From Paenibacillus sp. CAA11 (GTDB lineage Bacteria > Bacillota > Bacilli > Paenibacillales > Paenibacillaceae): DNA of 64,000 bases. Numbering within the stretch: position 1 is the stretch's first letter; each line of letters begins with the position of its first letter. Positions 1-9,103 of the stretch are shown here, piece after piece. Below the pieces are notes generated by a model. It worked only from the letters and a program-made list of their open reading frames with translations. It searched no databases and had not been told where the DNA came from. The stretch is taken from assembly GCF_003060825.1 (NCBI RefSeq), contig NZ_CP028922.1:263001-327000 (forward strand), given 5' to 3'. A program made the translations under genes and the position numbers.

Positions 1-426
1 TTGTTCAGACCTCTTCTCCAGCACCGCAATGCCAATCACACCTGCGGTAATGATGGTGATGCCAAGGATTTGAATGACGTTCAGTGTGTGGGTGAAGAAG
101 ATGAACAGGAGCAGCGTAGTGACCGCCCCGGAGGAATTTTGCACCGGAGAAGCGATGGACAGCTCAATATACCTAAGGCCAATATAACCGATGGCCATAG
201 ATAGGATATAAAGTGCCGATACGGGGAGGTAGCGCATCATATCGGCCGGGTGAAAGTCGAGCCCTTTGAACAGCATGTAGCCGGTGGCATGAACCCCCAT
301 GACCAGCCCGACCATGATTACAATGCGAATATGGCTGAATCGGTCGTCCGGATCGCTGCCCTTCTTATAGAATAAATCGGCGGCTCCCCAAGCTAGGGCC
401 GTTAATAGAGCAAATGCAAACCACAT
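1..426 (-). CDS. EamA/DMT-family transporter, N-terminal part (cut by window edge)
   Basis: The reverse strand encodes an open frame from an ATG at 426 to the left edge with no stop, so this is the first 142 residues of a longer gene. An AAGGAG site sits about 8 bases before the ATG. The protein starts MWFAFALLTALAWGAADLFYKKG and shows four or five hydrophobic helices, with the alternating short-helix pattern of EamA (drug/metabolite transporter) proteins. A helix ending in an Asn-Ser-Ser-Gly stretch is followed by a typical first-repeat end. The substrate cannot be told. It would be a cytoplasmic-membrane protein. It is transcribed away from the arabinofuranosidase gene, and the two share the 427-675 intergenic region. 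Confidence 0.75.
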   Translation of the reverse strand, partial: MWFAFALLTALAWGAADLFYKKGSDPDDRFSHIRIVIMVGLVMGVHATGYMLFKGLDFHPADMMRYLPVSALYILSMAIGYIGLRYIELSIASPVQNSSGAVTTLLLFIFFTHTLNVIQILGITIITAGVIGIAVLEKRSEQ

Positions 427-579
427 GAACAGAACTCCTTGATAAAATTCAGATTTGCCCAGGTACCCTGAGCCTACTTATTATAAAAGACCACCGGGTT
501 CTACTGTCAATGACATAGATAGGCAATACGGCTGACTTATTGATTAAGTTTAATTTTCAAAAATAGTCATGATCCCTGG

Positions 580-609
580 TTGAAAAAGAGACGCGGAATA
601 GGTTAGTAT
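580..609 (+). promoter_or_regulatory. Candidate sigma-A promoter of the GH51 gene
   Basis: TTGAAA at 580-585 is followed after 18 bases by TAGTAT at 604-609, in AT-rich DNA about 70 bases before the gene start. The region up to the start contains an ATTAAT inverted repeat (645-656 area). I found no convincing cre or AraR site. Confidence 0.4.
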
Positions 610-675
610 AGCTATATAAGATGCAATTATGTTAATTTATTAATAATTATATTAATGAAGTATAGGAGAATGACC

Positions 676-3600
676 ATGACCACTTTCCGAAATGAATTGA
701 TTGCACATTACAGGTTCGACGATGCAAGCCATGTTGCTAAGGACAGCTCAGGCCAGGGACAGGACGGCACCCTAGCAGGGAAGACTCCGCCTGTAGTGTC
801 AGAGCTGGGCGGCAGAACTGCGGTTACTTTTGCAGGCGGCAAGAGCGGTACTTCTTATATTCAGCTGCCGGCGGATTTACTTAAAGATGTAAGCGATAAC
901 ACCGGTGTAACGGTGACGGCGTGGGTGAACTTCGGCAATGGCTCTGATATGTGGGAACGGATTTTTGACTTTGGAGGAGGAGACGGCTCACCTTATCTTT
1001 TCCTGAACCGAAACCTGCGGGGCACCCTCTTTGCTGGCGAGGAATTGTCCGTGGACCCGGGAAGAGGCTTCGTGCGCGATGAATGGATGCATGTAGCGAT
1101 CTCTGTGCTCGGTACGAAAGGCGGTACCCTAAGCAGCGCAGGCGCCACGCTTTATGTCAATGGTGAACTGATGGCCGACGGAATGATCAGCCAGACGTCA
1201 AGCGGCAATTACGCTAAGCTGCGCAGATGGTTCGAAACCTTTGCAGACTCTTCCAATTACAGCAGCAACTATATTGGACACTCTCAGTTCGAAGTGGACT
1301 CGGACTTTGCCGGTGCTTTGTCAGACTTCCGTATTTATAAGGCAGGCTTATCCATGGACGAAGTCATCGATGTCATGTGTGAATCACTGACCGATGAAGA
1401 GGTCGTGAAGCTGGCCAGAGATAAATATTTGACCTTCCCGACCCTGGTGGTAACCAAGGATCTGTCCTTGCCAACTTCACTGATGGGCGGCAAAGTGCGG
1501 GTGGCCTGGAAGTCCAGCCATCCGGAGGTTTTATCGAATAGCGGCCAGGTGCAGGCCATTACGTCAGCGCACGGCGTAACCGTAACAGCGGTGCTGACTC
1601 GGGGCACAAGCTCCATTGAGCGAAGCTTCCAGATTTCGGTGCTGCCGAAGGAGCTGCCGCCTTATACGCTGACCATTCATGGCGGCAAGGATGCGCTGGA
1701 TGTCAGCGAGGTCATGTATGGGCTGTTCTATGAGGATATTAACAATGCAGCCGATGGCGGAATTTATGCGGAGCTGGTACAGAACCGTTCCTTCGAATCC
1801 TTTGCATTTGATACGTATAATCATGCATCCGGTGAATGCGGCTGTTCCACAGGCCGGAACCGCGAGCCGCTGTTCGCCTGGTCGGGCGATACCGACAAGA
1901 TGACGCCGAAGAACAGCGGGGGCTTGAATGAATTTTTCGGGATTACAGACAGAGACGTGAACGCTTATTACGTGACGGTAGCGGATGGGGCGACGATCCG
2001 TAACAAGGGCTTTGCTGACAGCAACCAGCACTGCGCTATGTCGATTGTGGAGGGTTCCAAGTATGACTTCACGATCTGGGCAAAGGCGGAGTCGGCGGGC
2101 ACCATTACCCTTCAGCTGGAAGACTCGGAAGGCCATGCGATCAGCGACTCGGTAACCGTAGAGGTGGAAGGCGGAGGCACCTGGAAGAAATACGGAGTGG
2201 AATCCCAGCTGGTGCTAACCGGTAATAAGACAGTGCTTGGACAGCTTGTCCTTACCTTCAGCGGCGAAATCTCCATGGATATGGTATCCCTGATGCCGCG
2301 TGACGTATGGGGTGCGGAGGAAGAGGAGCGCTCGCAGTCAGCGCATGCCAACTACCTGGGCAACCCGAACTACCGCCTGAGAAAAGACCTGGTGAATGCC
2401 TTGGTGGGCCTGCATCCGAAGTTCCTGCGCTTCCCTGGCGGATGTATCTCCGAAGGATCATTTATCTGGGAGAACGTCTACGATTGGAAAGAGTCTGTTG
2501 GCCAAATTGAGCTGCGCAAGGAGAATTTCAACGTCTGGGGCTATATGATGACCATGGGCCTTGGCTATATGGAATACTTCCAGCTGGCGGAAGACCTGAA
2601 TGCCGCCCCCCTTCCGGTCATGGCCTGCGGTGTGCTGTGCCAGGCGCGTTCGGACTATGCTCATCCGGCTGGCGGAGCGCTTAGAGATTACTATATTAAG
2701 AACTTTACCGATCTCATTGACTTTGCGATCAGCACAGACTTCGAGAACAACGAGTGGGCAGCGATGCGGAAGTCCATGGGTCATGAAGCACCGTTTGATC
2801 TTCGCTATCTGGGCGTAGGTAATGAGAACTGGGGCACTGAATTCTTCGCGAACTTTGAAGTCTTCAAGACATCCATTGATGAATACATGGAGAAGAACTA
2901 CCCTGGCTATGAGCTGCACATTATCTCAACGGTTGGCGCGCAGGCCGATGACGATGCTTATCAGCAAGGCTGGAAGTTCCTCAGCGGGAACATGACCGGG
3001 TCCGCGAAGGTTGCTTTTGCAGACGGTACGAAGGTTATTGAAGAGACGGTAACCTGGTACGGCAAGCAGAAGGACTATATGGATACGATTGCGGATGAGC
3101 ACTATTACCGTTCCAATGATTATTTGCTGAATAACGTAGATCGTTACAATTATTACTATAGAGCCTATAACAGGGATGGCAGCATAGATTGGAAGAAGAC
3201 TTCCAAGGTATTCGTAGGTGAGTATGCTTCCACGGATAAAAATACACTGGCAGGCGCGGTTGCTGAGGCGGCCGTAATGACCGGCTTTGAGAACAACGCC
3301 GATGTCGTGCGGCTCGCCGCTTACGCGCCGTTGTTCAACAAGGTGCTGACCGACGGCACCTACCGCTGGACGCCGGACTGCATCTGGTTCGACGATGAGA
3401 CGGTATGGTTCACGCCGAACTACTATGTGCAGCAGCTGTATGCCAAATATCTGGGCACCAAGGTGCTAAGCACTTCCTTCTCGACGTATCGCCACGGCAA
3501 GAAGGTGGAGCTGATTCCTTACGGCGGCATTGAGATTGCTACAGGCCAAGCGGAAGTGGCCGTGAAGCGCGTCACGGTCACCTCGAACAAGGATGGCAGC

Positions 3601-4416
3601 ATCCTGCTGGACCAAGACTTTACACAAGAGCTGAATCCGGCATGGCAGACCATTCCTGGATCTGCAGGCTATACGATCGATGCGGAGAAGGGGCTAGTCT
3701 TGAAGGCACAGGAGAGCGGCCTGAACGGCTTGTATATCCTGAACGACAGCTGGACCAACTACAAGGTAGAGGTCGTAGCAACCCGGATGTCCGGCGTTGA
3801 TGGCTTCTATGTAGGTGCAGGCCTTACGGATATTACGCCGGATAACAAGGACGTTATCGAATATGCCATCGGTTATGGCGGCAACGCTACCGGCGTGAAG
3901 GTTTATAAGCAGGGAGTCGAGGGCTATACTTTGGGCGATTACTCGTCCAGTACGGCGGCCGGTAACATGAGAGCCGCCAATTATGAAAAGCTCTCGGACA
4001 ATACGGAATACACGATTACGGTGAATTACGGTGGCGAGACGGGAGGCAGTCTGATCTGCTCCTATACGGACGGGCAGACAACGAGCAAAGTGCTGGACTA
4101 CAAGCTTGAAGCGTATAACCGTGACGTGTTCAACTCGGTGACCTGCGACAACGAGCATGTCTATGTGAAGCTGGTCAATGCGGACGCTGTAGATAAGGCG
4201 ACCCAGCTGGAGCTGGAGGCGCTGGAGGTGGCGCCATCCGCGAAGTTGATCACTTTGACAGCGGACGCTTCCCTGGTGCGGGTGCCGAACGTGAACAAGA
4301 AGAACGATGAGAAGGTCGTGCCTAGCGAGCAGTTTGTACAGCTTGATGGAGGCTCCATTCTTCTGAATCTGCCTGCGCATTCTGTCAATGTGCTGGTACT
4401 GGACTTCAAGGCGTAA
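676..4416 (+). CDS. Multidomain GH51 alpha-L-arabinofuranosidase
   Basis: It hydrolyses terminal alpha-L-arabinofuranosyl groups from arabinan, arabinoxylan or their oligosaccharides. I chose the ATG at 676 because AGGAG at 664-668 lies 7 bases upstream; in-frame ATGs at 655 and 670 are badly placed. The 1246 residues begin with a LamG/concanavalin-like domain (about 1-220), then a bacterial Ig-like segment (about 235-325), then the GH51 core from about 332. The core carries an embedded CBM4/9-like beta-sandwich (about 410-550). The acid/base is Glu717 in GVGNENWG and the nucleophile is Glu849 in VGEYAS. A second concanavalin-like module (about 975-1170) interrupts the C-terminal arabinofuranosidase sandwich. 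Common GH51 enzymes are about 500 residues, so this is over twice the usual size. No signal peptide is visible, which suggests a cytoplasmic enzyme despite its wall-polysaccharide-type binding modules. Confidence 0.88.
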   Translation: MTTFRNELIAHYRFDDASHVAKDSSGQGQDGTLAGKTPPVVSELGGRTAVTFAGGKSGTSYIQLPADLLKDVSDNTGVTVTAWVNFGNGSDMWERIFDFGGGDGSPYLFLNRNLRGTLFAGEELSVDPGRGFVRDEWMHVAISVLGTKGGTLSSAGATLYVNGELMADGMISQTSSGNYAKLRRWFETFADSSNYSSNYIGHSQFEVDSDFAGALSDFRIYKAGLSMDEVIDVMCESLTDEEVVKLARDKYLTFPTLVVTKDLSLPTSLMGGKVRVAWKSSHPEVLSNSGQVQAITSAHGVTVTAVLTRGTSSIERSFQISVLPKELPPYTLTIHGGKDALDVSEVMYGLFYEDINNAADGGIYAELVQNRSFESFAFDTYNHASGECGCSTGRNREPLFAWSGDTDKMTPKNSGGLNEFFGITDRDVNAYYVTVADGATIRNKGFADSNQHCAMSIVEGSKYDFTIWAKAESAGTITLQLEDSEGHAISDSVTVEVEGGGTWKKYGVESQLVLTGNKTVLGQLVLTFSGEISMDMVSLMPRDVWGAEEEERSQSAHANYLGNPNYRLRKDLVNALVGLHPKFLRFPGGCISEGSFIWENVYDWKESVGQIELRKENFNVWGYMMTMGLGYMEYFQLAEDLNAAPLPVMACGVLCQARSDYAHPAGGALRDYYIKNFTDLIDFAISTDFENNEWAAMRKSMGHEAPFDLRYLGVGNENWGTEFFANFEVFKTSIDEYMEKNYPGYELHIISTVGAQADDDAYQQGWKFLSGNMTGSAKVAFADGTKVIEETVTWYGKQKDYMDTIADEHYYRSNDYLLNNVDRYNYYYRAYNRDGSIDWKKTSKVFVGEYASTDKNTLAGAVAEAAVMTGFENNADVVRLAAYAPLFNKVLTDGTYRWTPDCIWFDDETVWFTPNYYVQQLYAKYLGTKVLSTSFSTYRHGKKVELIPYGGIEIATGQAEVAVKRVTVTSNKDGSILLDQDFTQELNPAWQTIPGSAGYTIDAEKGLVLKAQESGLNGLYILNDSWTNYKVEVVATRMSGVDGFYVGAGLTDITPDNKDVIEYAIGYGGNATGVKVYKQGVEGYTLGDYSSSTAAGNMRAANYEKLSDNTEYTITVNYGGETGGSLICSYTDGQTTSKVLDYKLEAYNRDVFNSVTCDNEHVYVKLVNADAVDKATQLELEALEVAPSAKLITLTADASLVRVPNVNKKNDEKVVPSEQFVQLDGGSILLNLPAHSVNVLVLDFKA

Positions 4417-4441
4417 AGATCGAATAGCATAGAGGTACAGG

Positions 4442-4480
4442 GCCGCCTTCAGTAGGTGTTAACTACTGGGGGCGGCTTCT
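4442..4480 (+). terminator. Intrinsic terminator after the GH51 gene
   Basis: The stem GCCGCC..CAGTAG pairs with CTACTG..GGCGGC around a 7-base loop and is followed by TTCTT. Confidence 0.6.
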
Positions 4481-4561
4481 TGTATTGCCGGGAATAAGAT
4501 CTATTATTTCGTGCCTATTGCTAATGTGCTTTGATAGGTTCCATTTCTCATAACGAGAAAA

Positions 4562-4661
4562 GGGAGATCGCACCAGACTGAAAGTGCTACTCCGTAATCT
4601 ACGGATCCGCCTGTCTGACCCGTGAGAGGCTTTGAGGAAATAGGGCTGCTTGCGGGTTTTT
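4562..4661 (+). ncRNA. Structured RNA ending in an intrinsic terminator, upstream of the ECF sigma gene
   Basis: Three consecutive helices can be drawn. GGAG/CTCC plus GCAC/GTGC span 4563-4593. CCGTA/TACGG spans 4592-4604. A final stem CCCGTGAG (4619-4626) pairs through all eight positions, two of them G-U, with CTTGCGGG (4649-4656) and is followed directly by TTTTT. The terminator lies about 97 bases before the sigma-factor start, so this is either an attenuating leader or a separate small RNA. I could not match it to a riboswitch class I know (TPP, FMN, SAM, T-box, c-di-GMP, guanidine and Mn consensus cores are absent). Confidence 0.35.
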
Positions 4662-4757
4662 AGATTAATGTCCAGAATAAGTGAGAGAAAAGCGGATGAA
4701 CGCCAGTCTTAGTAGTGACATAAATGAACATGCCACACCCTAAGAGGAGGGGAGCAA

Positions 4758-5339
4758 GTGGGGCTAACTGATGATTATTCTATTATTGAACAGGTACTGG
4801 GTGGTGACAAACAGGCGTATGCAGAGATTGTCCAGCGTTATCAGAATAAGCTGTATGGGCTATTTCGCAGGATGGGTTCATCCGAGGCAGATGCGGAGGA
4901 CCTGACCCAGGAGACCTTGGTCAAGGCTTACCGCAAGCTGGCTTCGCATCGTCCGGATCGGAGCTTTGCGGGCTGGATTTATAAGATTGCCATCAATCTG
5001 CAGAAAGACCGCGGACAGAGGAAAAGGCTGGATGCAAGCTCACAGGAAGAGCGAAGTGAATCGGAGACGCCGGAATCCAAGCTGCTGCAGAAGGAGCTGC
5101 GGTCCGAGCTGGACCGCCTGCTGGAGAGTCTGCCCGACCATTACCGGCTAGTGCTGATCTTGCGGTACACGAATCAGCTCAGCCATGAGGAAATCGCCGA
5201 GATGACCGGCATGTCTGTGCGGAAGGTGACCAATGTGGTGTATCGTGCGAAAGATCGTCTGCGCAAAATGCTAAGAGCGAAGGAGGGACACGGCTATGAA
5301 TTCCTGGGATCGTACAAGAATAAAGAAAGCCGATCTTAA
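4758..5339 (+). CDS. ECF-type RNA polymerase sigma factor
   Basis: This 193-residue sigma-70-family protein directs RNA polymerase to a small regulon. Region 2 is seen at about residues 8-80, with the DAEDLTQET core and the FAGWIYKIAINLQKD helix. Region 4 is at about 115-175 (LLESLPDHYRLVLILRY, then a HEEIAEMTGMSVRKVTNVVYRAKDRLRK helix-turn-helix). The start is a GTG preceded by AGAGGAGGGG. The next gene begins 44 bases before this one ends and encodes a membrane-anchored probable anti-sigma factor, the usual arrangement for an ECF pair. The stimulus and target promoters are unknown. The structured RNA with a terminator just upstream may control its expression. Confidence 0.9.
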   Translation: MGLTDDYSIIEQVLGGDKQAYAEIVQRYQNKLYGLFRRMGSSEADAEDLTQETLVKAYRKLASHRPDRSFAGWIYKIAINLQKDRGQRKRLDASSQEERSESETPESKLLQKELRSELDRLLESLPDHYRLVLILRYTNQLSHEEIAEMTGMSVRKVTNVVYRAKDRLRKMLRAKEGHGYEFLGSYKNKESRS

Positions 5340-6969
5340 GAAGCGAGCAGGTCAGGTCACAAGCAATGACCGAGCCTGGGAGGAGGCGCTCTTCGAAGAG
5401 AGTTTGGACAGTGATTTTACGAACCGTGTGATGCGGGCTCTTGAGGGTGCTCAGATAGAGTCGGAAGGGGAAGGGGCGAAGAGAAGCGGCCTCATGGCGG
5501 AGGCGTTGACCCAGGAGCCTACTCTATCTGCTGTATTGTCTGAGCCCATTGCTCACGCCTTGAAGGAAGCGGCTGACCTGGAGGGGGCCTCCTCCATCGC
5601 AGTCCAGGCAGCGCGGCAGCGGAAGAAAGAGCGTACTGCTCGGCGCAAGGTCTGGAGCGGGGCTGCGGCGATCATATTGCTTGCAGGCGGTGTATTGCTC
5701 TATACGCAGCCTACCCTTGCAGACATGGTGCGTTCGCTTTTTGCCCAGGGGAGCTATATTGATAAAGGCATGGAGCAGGTCAAGGACGCCGGATTGGTTC
5801 AGATTTCAGGGGTCAGTGCCGAGGACCAGGGGTACACGCTCAAGGTCAATGAGGTCATTGCGGATTCTACCCGGCTTGTGATCGGCATTGAAGCTGCGGA
5901 TGCGAAGGGGAACCCCGTGTCTCTTGAAGGTCTGACGTCGGAATATACGATATTTGATAAGCAGAGAGGCGAGCACGGACTTATTCCTTATACAACCAGC
6001 TCAGGCGGAAACAACACGGTCCAGAGAATCAATTTTACATTCATGCGGCCTGTTTTGACCGATCAGCTTCAAGTCAATGCGATGATTAATGGATTCTACA
6101 TGCGTACCGGTGAAATGGATACAAAGCGCATCGAGGGGGTGTGGGACCTGAAGTTTGATGTGGATCTGAAGAAAGCCAAATCGCTCACCCTGCTGACACC
6201 CTTAGACCAATCTTACGAGACACCGGGCGGTGTGAAGATTCATATGCAGGGGGCCAGCCGAACCCCAAGCGGTGGTTCGCTTGAGCTGACCACAGAGCTG
6301 TCTGCGGCGGCAGCAAAGCGAGCGGAAGATGGACAGAGCGGCTTTCACGAACTGGAATTTCACTTGGAGGATGCCTCGGGGAACCTTATTGGCGAGAAGC
6401 CGGATACCAACATGGAGTCGCAGCGGCATTATGAGCTGGATCGCTGGAGCGGGGAGAGACGATGGTTCTTCCAGTTTGATAATTTTGCTTATGACAAGCA
6501 GCCTATTAAGTTTGTGCTGGATGGTTATCTGATTCGGGAGAAGAGCGCGGAGACGATTGAACTGAATACGGCTCCATCCGCCTCCTGGCCTGTCCATTAT
6601 AAGGATGACTATGATGACTTCCTGCTGCAGAAGATGAAACTTGAGCCTGATCCCGAGCATGAAGGGAAACAGGTTATGGTGATCCCGGTCAGCGGCACAT
6701 TTAGCAGCTACCGGTTTGAGAAGGATCAGTGGGTGGCTACAGACGATAAAGGGCAGGAGTATTCGGTGAGTTACCGCGGTGGTTATACTATGGATAATCG
6801 AACGAAGCTTGCTCAGCCCACAGAGGATGCGGGGTTTCATGTAAAAGGGCTTAGGGAAGTGCCGAAGAAGCTGACCCTCAAGCGTACCGTGGTCAATCGC
6901 TTATACAGAGACGCGCATTGGTCGTTCTACATTCCGCAGACGGGAACGAGTGGCGTCATTACGGAATAA
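5296..6969 (+). CDS. DUF4179-type membrane protein, probable anti-sigma factor
   Basis: The 557-residue protein has a charged cytoplasmic N-terminus of about 115 residues, one transmembrane helix near 118-138 (VWSGAAAIILLAGGVLLY), and a large outside domain. The sequence after the helix (TLADMVRSLFAQGSYIDKGMEQVKDAGLVQ, given here only as the motif region around 140-170) is the hallmark of DUF4179, and a DUF5643-like domain follows. Proteins of this layout sit next to ECF sigma factors and are thought to hold them at the membrane. The ATG at 5296 lies inside the sigma gene, with AGGAGG 9 bases upstream, so translation is probably coupled. The sensed signal is unknown. Confidence 0.8.
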   Translation: MNSWDRTRIKKADLKKRAGQVTSNDRAWEEALFEESLDSDFTNRVMRALEGAQIESEGEGAKRSGLMAEALTQEPTLSAVLSEPIAHALKEAADLEGASSIAVQAARQRKKERTARRKVWSGAAAIILLAGGVLLYTQPTLADMVRSLFAQGSYIDKGMEQVKDAGLVQISGVSAEDQGYTLKVNEVIADSTRLVIGIEAADAKGNPVSLEGLTSEYTIFDKQRGEHGLIPYTTSSGGNNTVQRINFTFMRPVLTDQLQVNAMINGFYMRTGEMDTKRIEGVWDLKFDVDLKKAKSLTLLTPLDQSYETPGGVKIHMQGASRTPSGGSLELTTELSAAAAKRAEDGQSGFHELEFHLEDASGNLIGEKPDTNMESQRHYELDRWSGERRWFFQFDNFAYDKQPIKFVLDGYLIREKSAETIELNTAPSASWPVHYKDDYDDFLLQKMKLEPDPEHEGKQVMVIPVSGTFSSYRFEKDQWVATDDKGQEYSVSYRGGYTMDNRTKLAQPTEDAGFHVKGLREVPKKLTLKRTVVNRLYRDAHWSFYIPQTGTSGVITE

Positions 6970-6978
6970 ATAAACTTA

Positions 6979-7004
6979 GGCGGCACCCCGTGAAGGGTGC
7001 CGCC
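6979..7004. terminator. Bidirectional terminator between convergent genes
   Basis: A perfect 10-bp stem, GGCGGCACCC/GGGTGCCGCC, with a 6-base loop lies between the anti-sigma gene and the convergent membrane-protein gene. Confidence 0.75.
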
Positions 7005-7013
7005 ATTTATGCC

Positions 7014-7631
7014 TTATATCATATTGCTGCTTACGACCTTTTCCTCCGCCGCATTCTCGGTTGATGGCTTATCCTCCTTGTCGCTCATGTTCATGGCGAG
7101 CCGGATTCCGAGCCCGGCAAGGCCTAAGACAGCGGATAGCACGAGGATGTAGGTTTGCGACAGCTCCCACTCCTTGAAGATAACCAGTTCGCTAGCGCGA
7201 AACGCAAGGTATGCTGGGATAAATCCTGCGGCGAAGGACAGCATTTGCTGGTTGTCCTTGGAGAGGGAACTCTTCTGAATACTGTAGACCATAAACAGGG
7301 TCAGGTAGAATAGCGTCAGCAGGGTCAGTCCCAACTGGTAGAAGATCAGTTCGCTTGGTGAGGCTACGCCGTCGTCAATAACTTTTGTAAAGAATTGTAC
7401 AATTTTAACCGCGAGCACCCATCCTCCGAAGAAGAACAAGATTTCAAGCAGCGCTCGCTTAAGATAGCTTTCCTTCAAGAGCCCATCCTTCTTCTCACGG
7501 ATCAGCTGAAAGAGAACTCCTAAGAAAATTCCTCCGCACCAAATGTAGAAATAAGCTGGCAGGTGTCCGTCAAAGAAGTCCGACAGCTGCCGGATTCCCT
7601 CTTTAAAGGTTAAGGCAATGAATGCGATCAT
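7014..7631 (-). CDS. Hypothetical five-helix membrane protein
   Basis: The protein has 205 residues and I do not recognise the family. Hydrophobic segments lie at about 25-45, 62-82, 95-117, 130-148 and 158-180, followed by a polar, acidic C-terminal tail rich in Asp, Glu and Lys. The ATG at 7631 follows AGGGGG with 6 bases spacing. No cofactor or catalytic motif is visible. It converges on the sigma/anti-sigma pair across a shared terminator and has its own upstream region of 274 bases before the divergent gene at 7906, where I see no clear regulatory element. Confidence 0.7.
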   Translation of the reverse strand: MIAFIALTFKEGIRQLSDFFDGHLPAYFYIWCGGIFLGVLFQLIREKKDGLLKESYLKRALLEILFFFGGWVLAVKIVQFFTKVIDDGVASPSELIFYQLGLTLLTLFYLTLFMVYSIQKSSLSKDNQQMLSFAAGFIPAYLAFRASELVIFKEWELSQTYILVLSAVLGLAGLGIRLAMNMSDKEDKPSTENAAEEKVVSSNMI

Positions 7632-7905
7632 GTTGATTCCCCCTAAAGTCTGAAATGAATTTGCGTCATCTTCGCGTCTTTAAATGAGCCGCTGTGTTCA
7701 TTACCTATCGTAGCAGGCTGAGTTTAACGGAAGCTTACCTCATGTTAAATCCGGGCTGAATTATGACCCTGGGGGCTGGAGCATTTGGCTGGTGAGGAAC
7801 AGGAGCTGTAAATAAATTATTAAGCCACCCGGGTTAACTGTACAATCCTCTTCTCGAATCTCGCATTTAATAATAGCGATAGAAGCGAAAGGAGAGGATA
7901 TATAG

Positions 7906-8295
7906 ATGAGCCGGAAGCAAGCGATATATTCAACAGGTATCTTGCGACGCCCGGGCAATGTCAGATATGCTCTGGTCGATGTGGTGAACCTGAATCGGAC
8001 CACCAGTCGCAATGTTACGGTGGAGGTGTTCGACTGGTCCAGCGGCTCGCCTGTTGCATTGCAGATACAGCCGACTGGAAGTCAGCGGTGCAAGGTAAAG
8101 GTAGGTCCGAATCAGACTGTATATTTATACGCAGATATTTCAAATGTGAGATTTAAGTATGAGGTCCGTGTAAGCCGGATTCTGGACCGCAGACTGATTG
8201 CTAATGTGTTCGGGGTCACGAATGTTCCATATGCGCCACAGGAAGGCGGAACAGTGCTTCAGCGCAATTTGGTGAAGATCAATAGAGTTTGCTAG
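7906..8295 (+). CDS. Small conserved hypothetical beta-rich protein
   Basis: The protein has 129 residues, no signal peptide and no membrane segment. The ATG follows AAAGGAGAGG at good spacing. The sequence is rich in Val, Arg, Asn and Thr with alternating hydrophobic residues (RYALVDVVNLNR, VTVEVFDWSSG, VYLYADISNVRFKYEVRVSRI), which suggests a single beta-sandwich. I recall unnamed proteins of this look in Bacillus and Paenibacillus spore formers but cannot assign a family. The gene is monocistronic, with a terminator 20 bases after the stop. Confidence 0.7.
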   Translation: MSRKQAIYSTGILRRPGNVRYALVDVVNLNRTTSRNVTVEVFDWSSGSPVALQIQPTGSQRCKVKVGPNQTVYLYADISNVRFKYEVRVSRILDRRLIANVFGVTNVPYAPQEGGTVLQRNLVKINRVC

Positions 8296-8315
8296 GATAA
8301 ATGAATATTGCTTCA

Positions 8316-8355
8316 TAAAAAAACTGGTGGCCGTAATAGCGGACACCAGTTTTTT
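8316..8355. terminator. Intrinsic terminator
   Basis: An A-rich 5' arm AAAAAACTGGTG pairs with CACCAGTTTTTT. It ends the gene at 7906-8295 and could act on both strands. Confidence 0.75.
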
Positions 8356-8426
8356 CGGTAGTTTTATTAACTTTCATTCCATAAATATTCCCTTTTAGGG
8401 GCTTGATAAATTATTTACTTGGGATA

Positions 8427-8459
8427 AAAAATACCCCAGTTATGTAACTAGGGTATTTT
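8427..8459 (-). terminator. Intrinsic terminator of the secreted small protein gene
   Basis: The inverted repeat AAAATACCC..AGTTA/TAACT..GGGTATTTT lies just after the stop at 8472 on the reverse strand, with a U-rich end. Confidence 0.7.
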
Positions 8460-8471
8460 ATAGGTGCCGAA

Positions 8472-8915
8472 TTATTTGCTGACGTAGACATTTCCACCCG
8501 TAGCCACCGATGCCGAAAGGTTATTTTGCGCTTTGATTATATATGTCCCGGCATTAACATCTGTAAAGGTTTTAGAAGCTGGGGCTCCAAGTGCTCCTCC
8601 TACACTCGCACTAACAGTGAAAGATACGGACTTACCACTTACAACGTTGTAAAGATAATAGGTTACGTTAGCAGCCTGGCTACGATCTTCATTTCCGTTA
8701 GTGTCTTTTACATATTGATCTACCATAACAGTGACAGTCCCGGAAGATCCCACTTTAAAGCTCTGGCCTACATTTACAGTGTCCTCTCCCTTTAAAACAG
8801 TGTGCCAGTTTGAAACCGAGCTTGCTGCGAAGGTAGGAGAAGAAGCAAACAGGACAGAGAACAAAAGTGTAAAAACAGCCAAAAACGGAATTCTAAATCT
8901 CTTCATTACTGCCAT
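8472..8915 (-). CDS. Small secreted protein of unknown function
   Basis: The 147-residue protein begins MAVMKRFRIPFLAVFTLLFSVLFASS and has a clear Sec signal peptide with likely cleavage after Ala in TFAAS. I chose the ATG at 8915 because AAGGAG lies 11 bases upstream; the second ATG at 8906 is also possible, and the frame extends further upstream without a ribosome site. The mature part (about 115 residues) is rich in Ser, Thr, Val and Gly with alternating hydrophobic residues. It is likely an extracellular beta-sandwich, perhaps pilus- or stress-related, but no family is recognised. There is one gene per transcript with its own terminator. Confidence 0.7.
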   Translation of the reverse strand: MAVMKRFRIPFLAVFTLLFSVLFASSPTFAASSVSNWHTVLKGEDTVNVGQSFKVGSSGTVTVMVDQYVKDTNGNEDRSQAANVTYYLYNVVSGKSVSFTVSASVGGALGAPASKTFTDVNAGTYIIKAQNNLSASVATGGNVYVSK

Positions 8916-9103
8916 AACTGTAACAGCTCCTTTATGTAATAGATTTGCGGTTAACAACCGCTGAGATAATACTATCAAAATATTCCATATATTTCAACAA
9001 AAATATAAAAATGTATAATTATGTTATTCTATATCATAGAATGATTTTGGATAACCCTTTTAACCATTACTGAGTTTGGCATCGTCCATCTGTAAAACCT
9101 ATA

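Noticed and set aside
1..204. + strand frame at the left edge
   Set aside because: The reverse strand encodes a hydrophobic EamA protein with a good ribosome site; the + frame product is charged and featureless.
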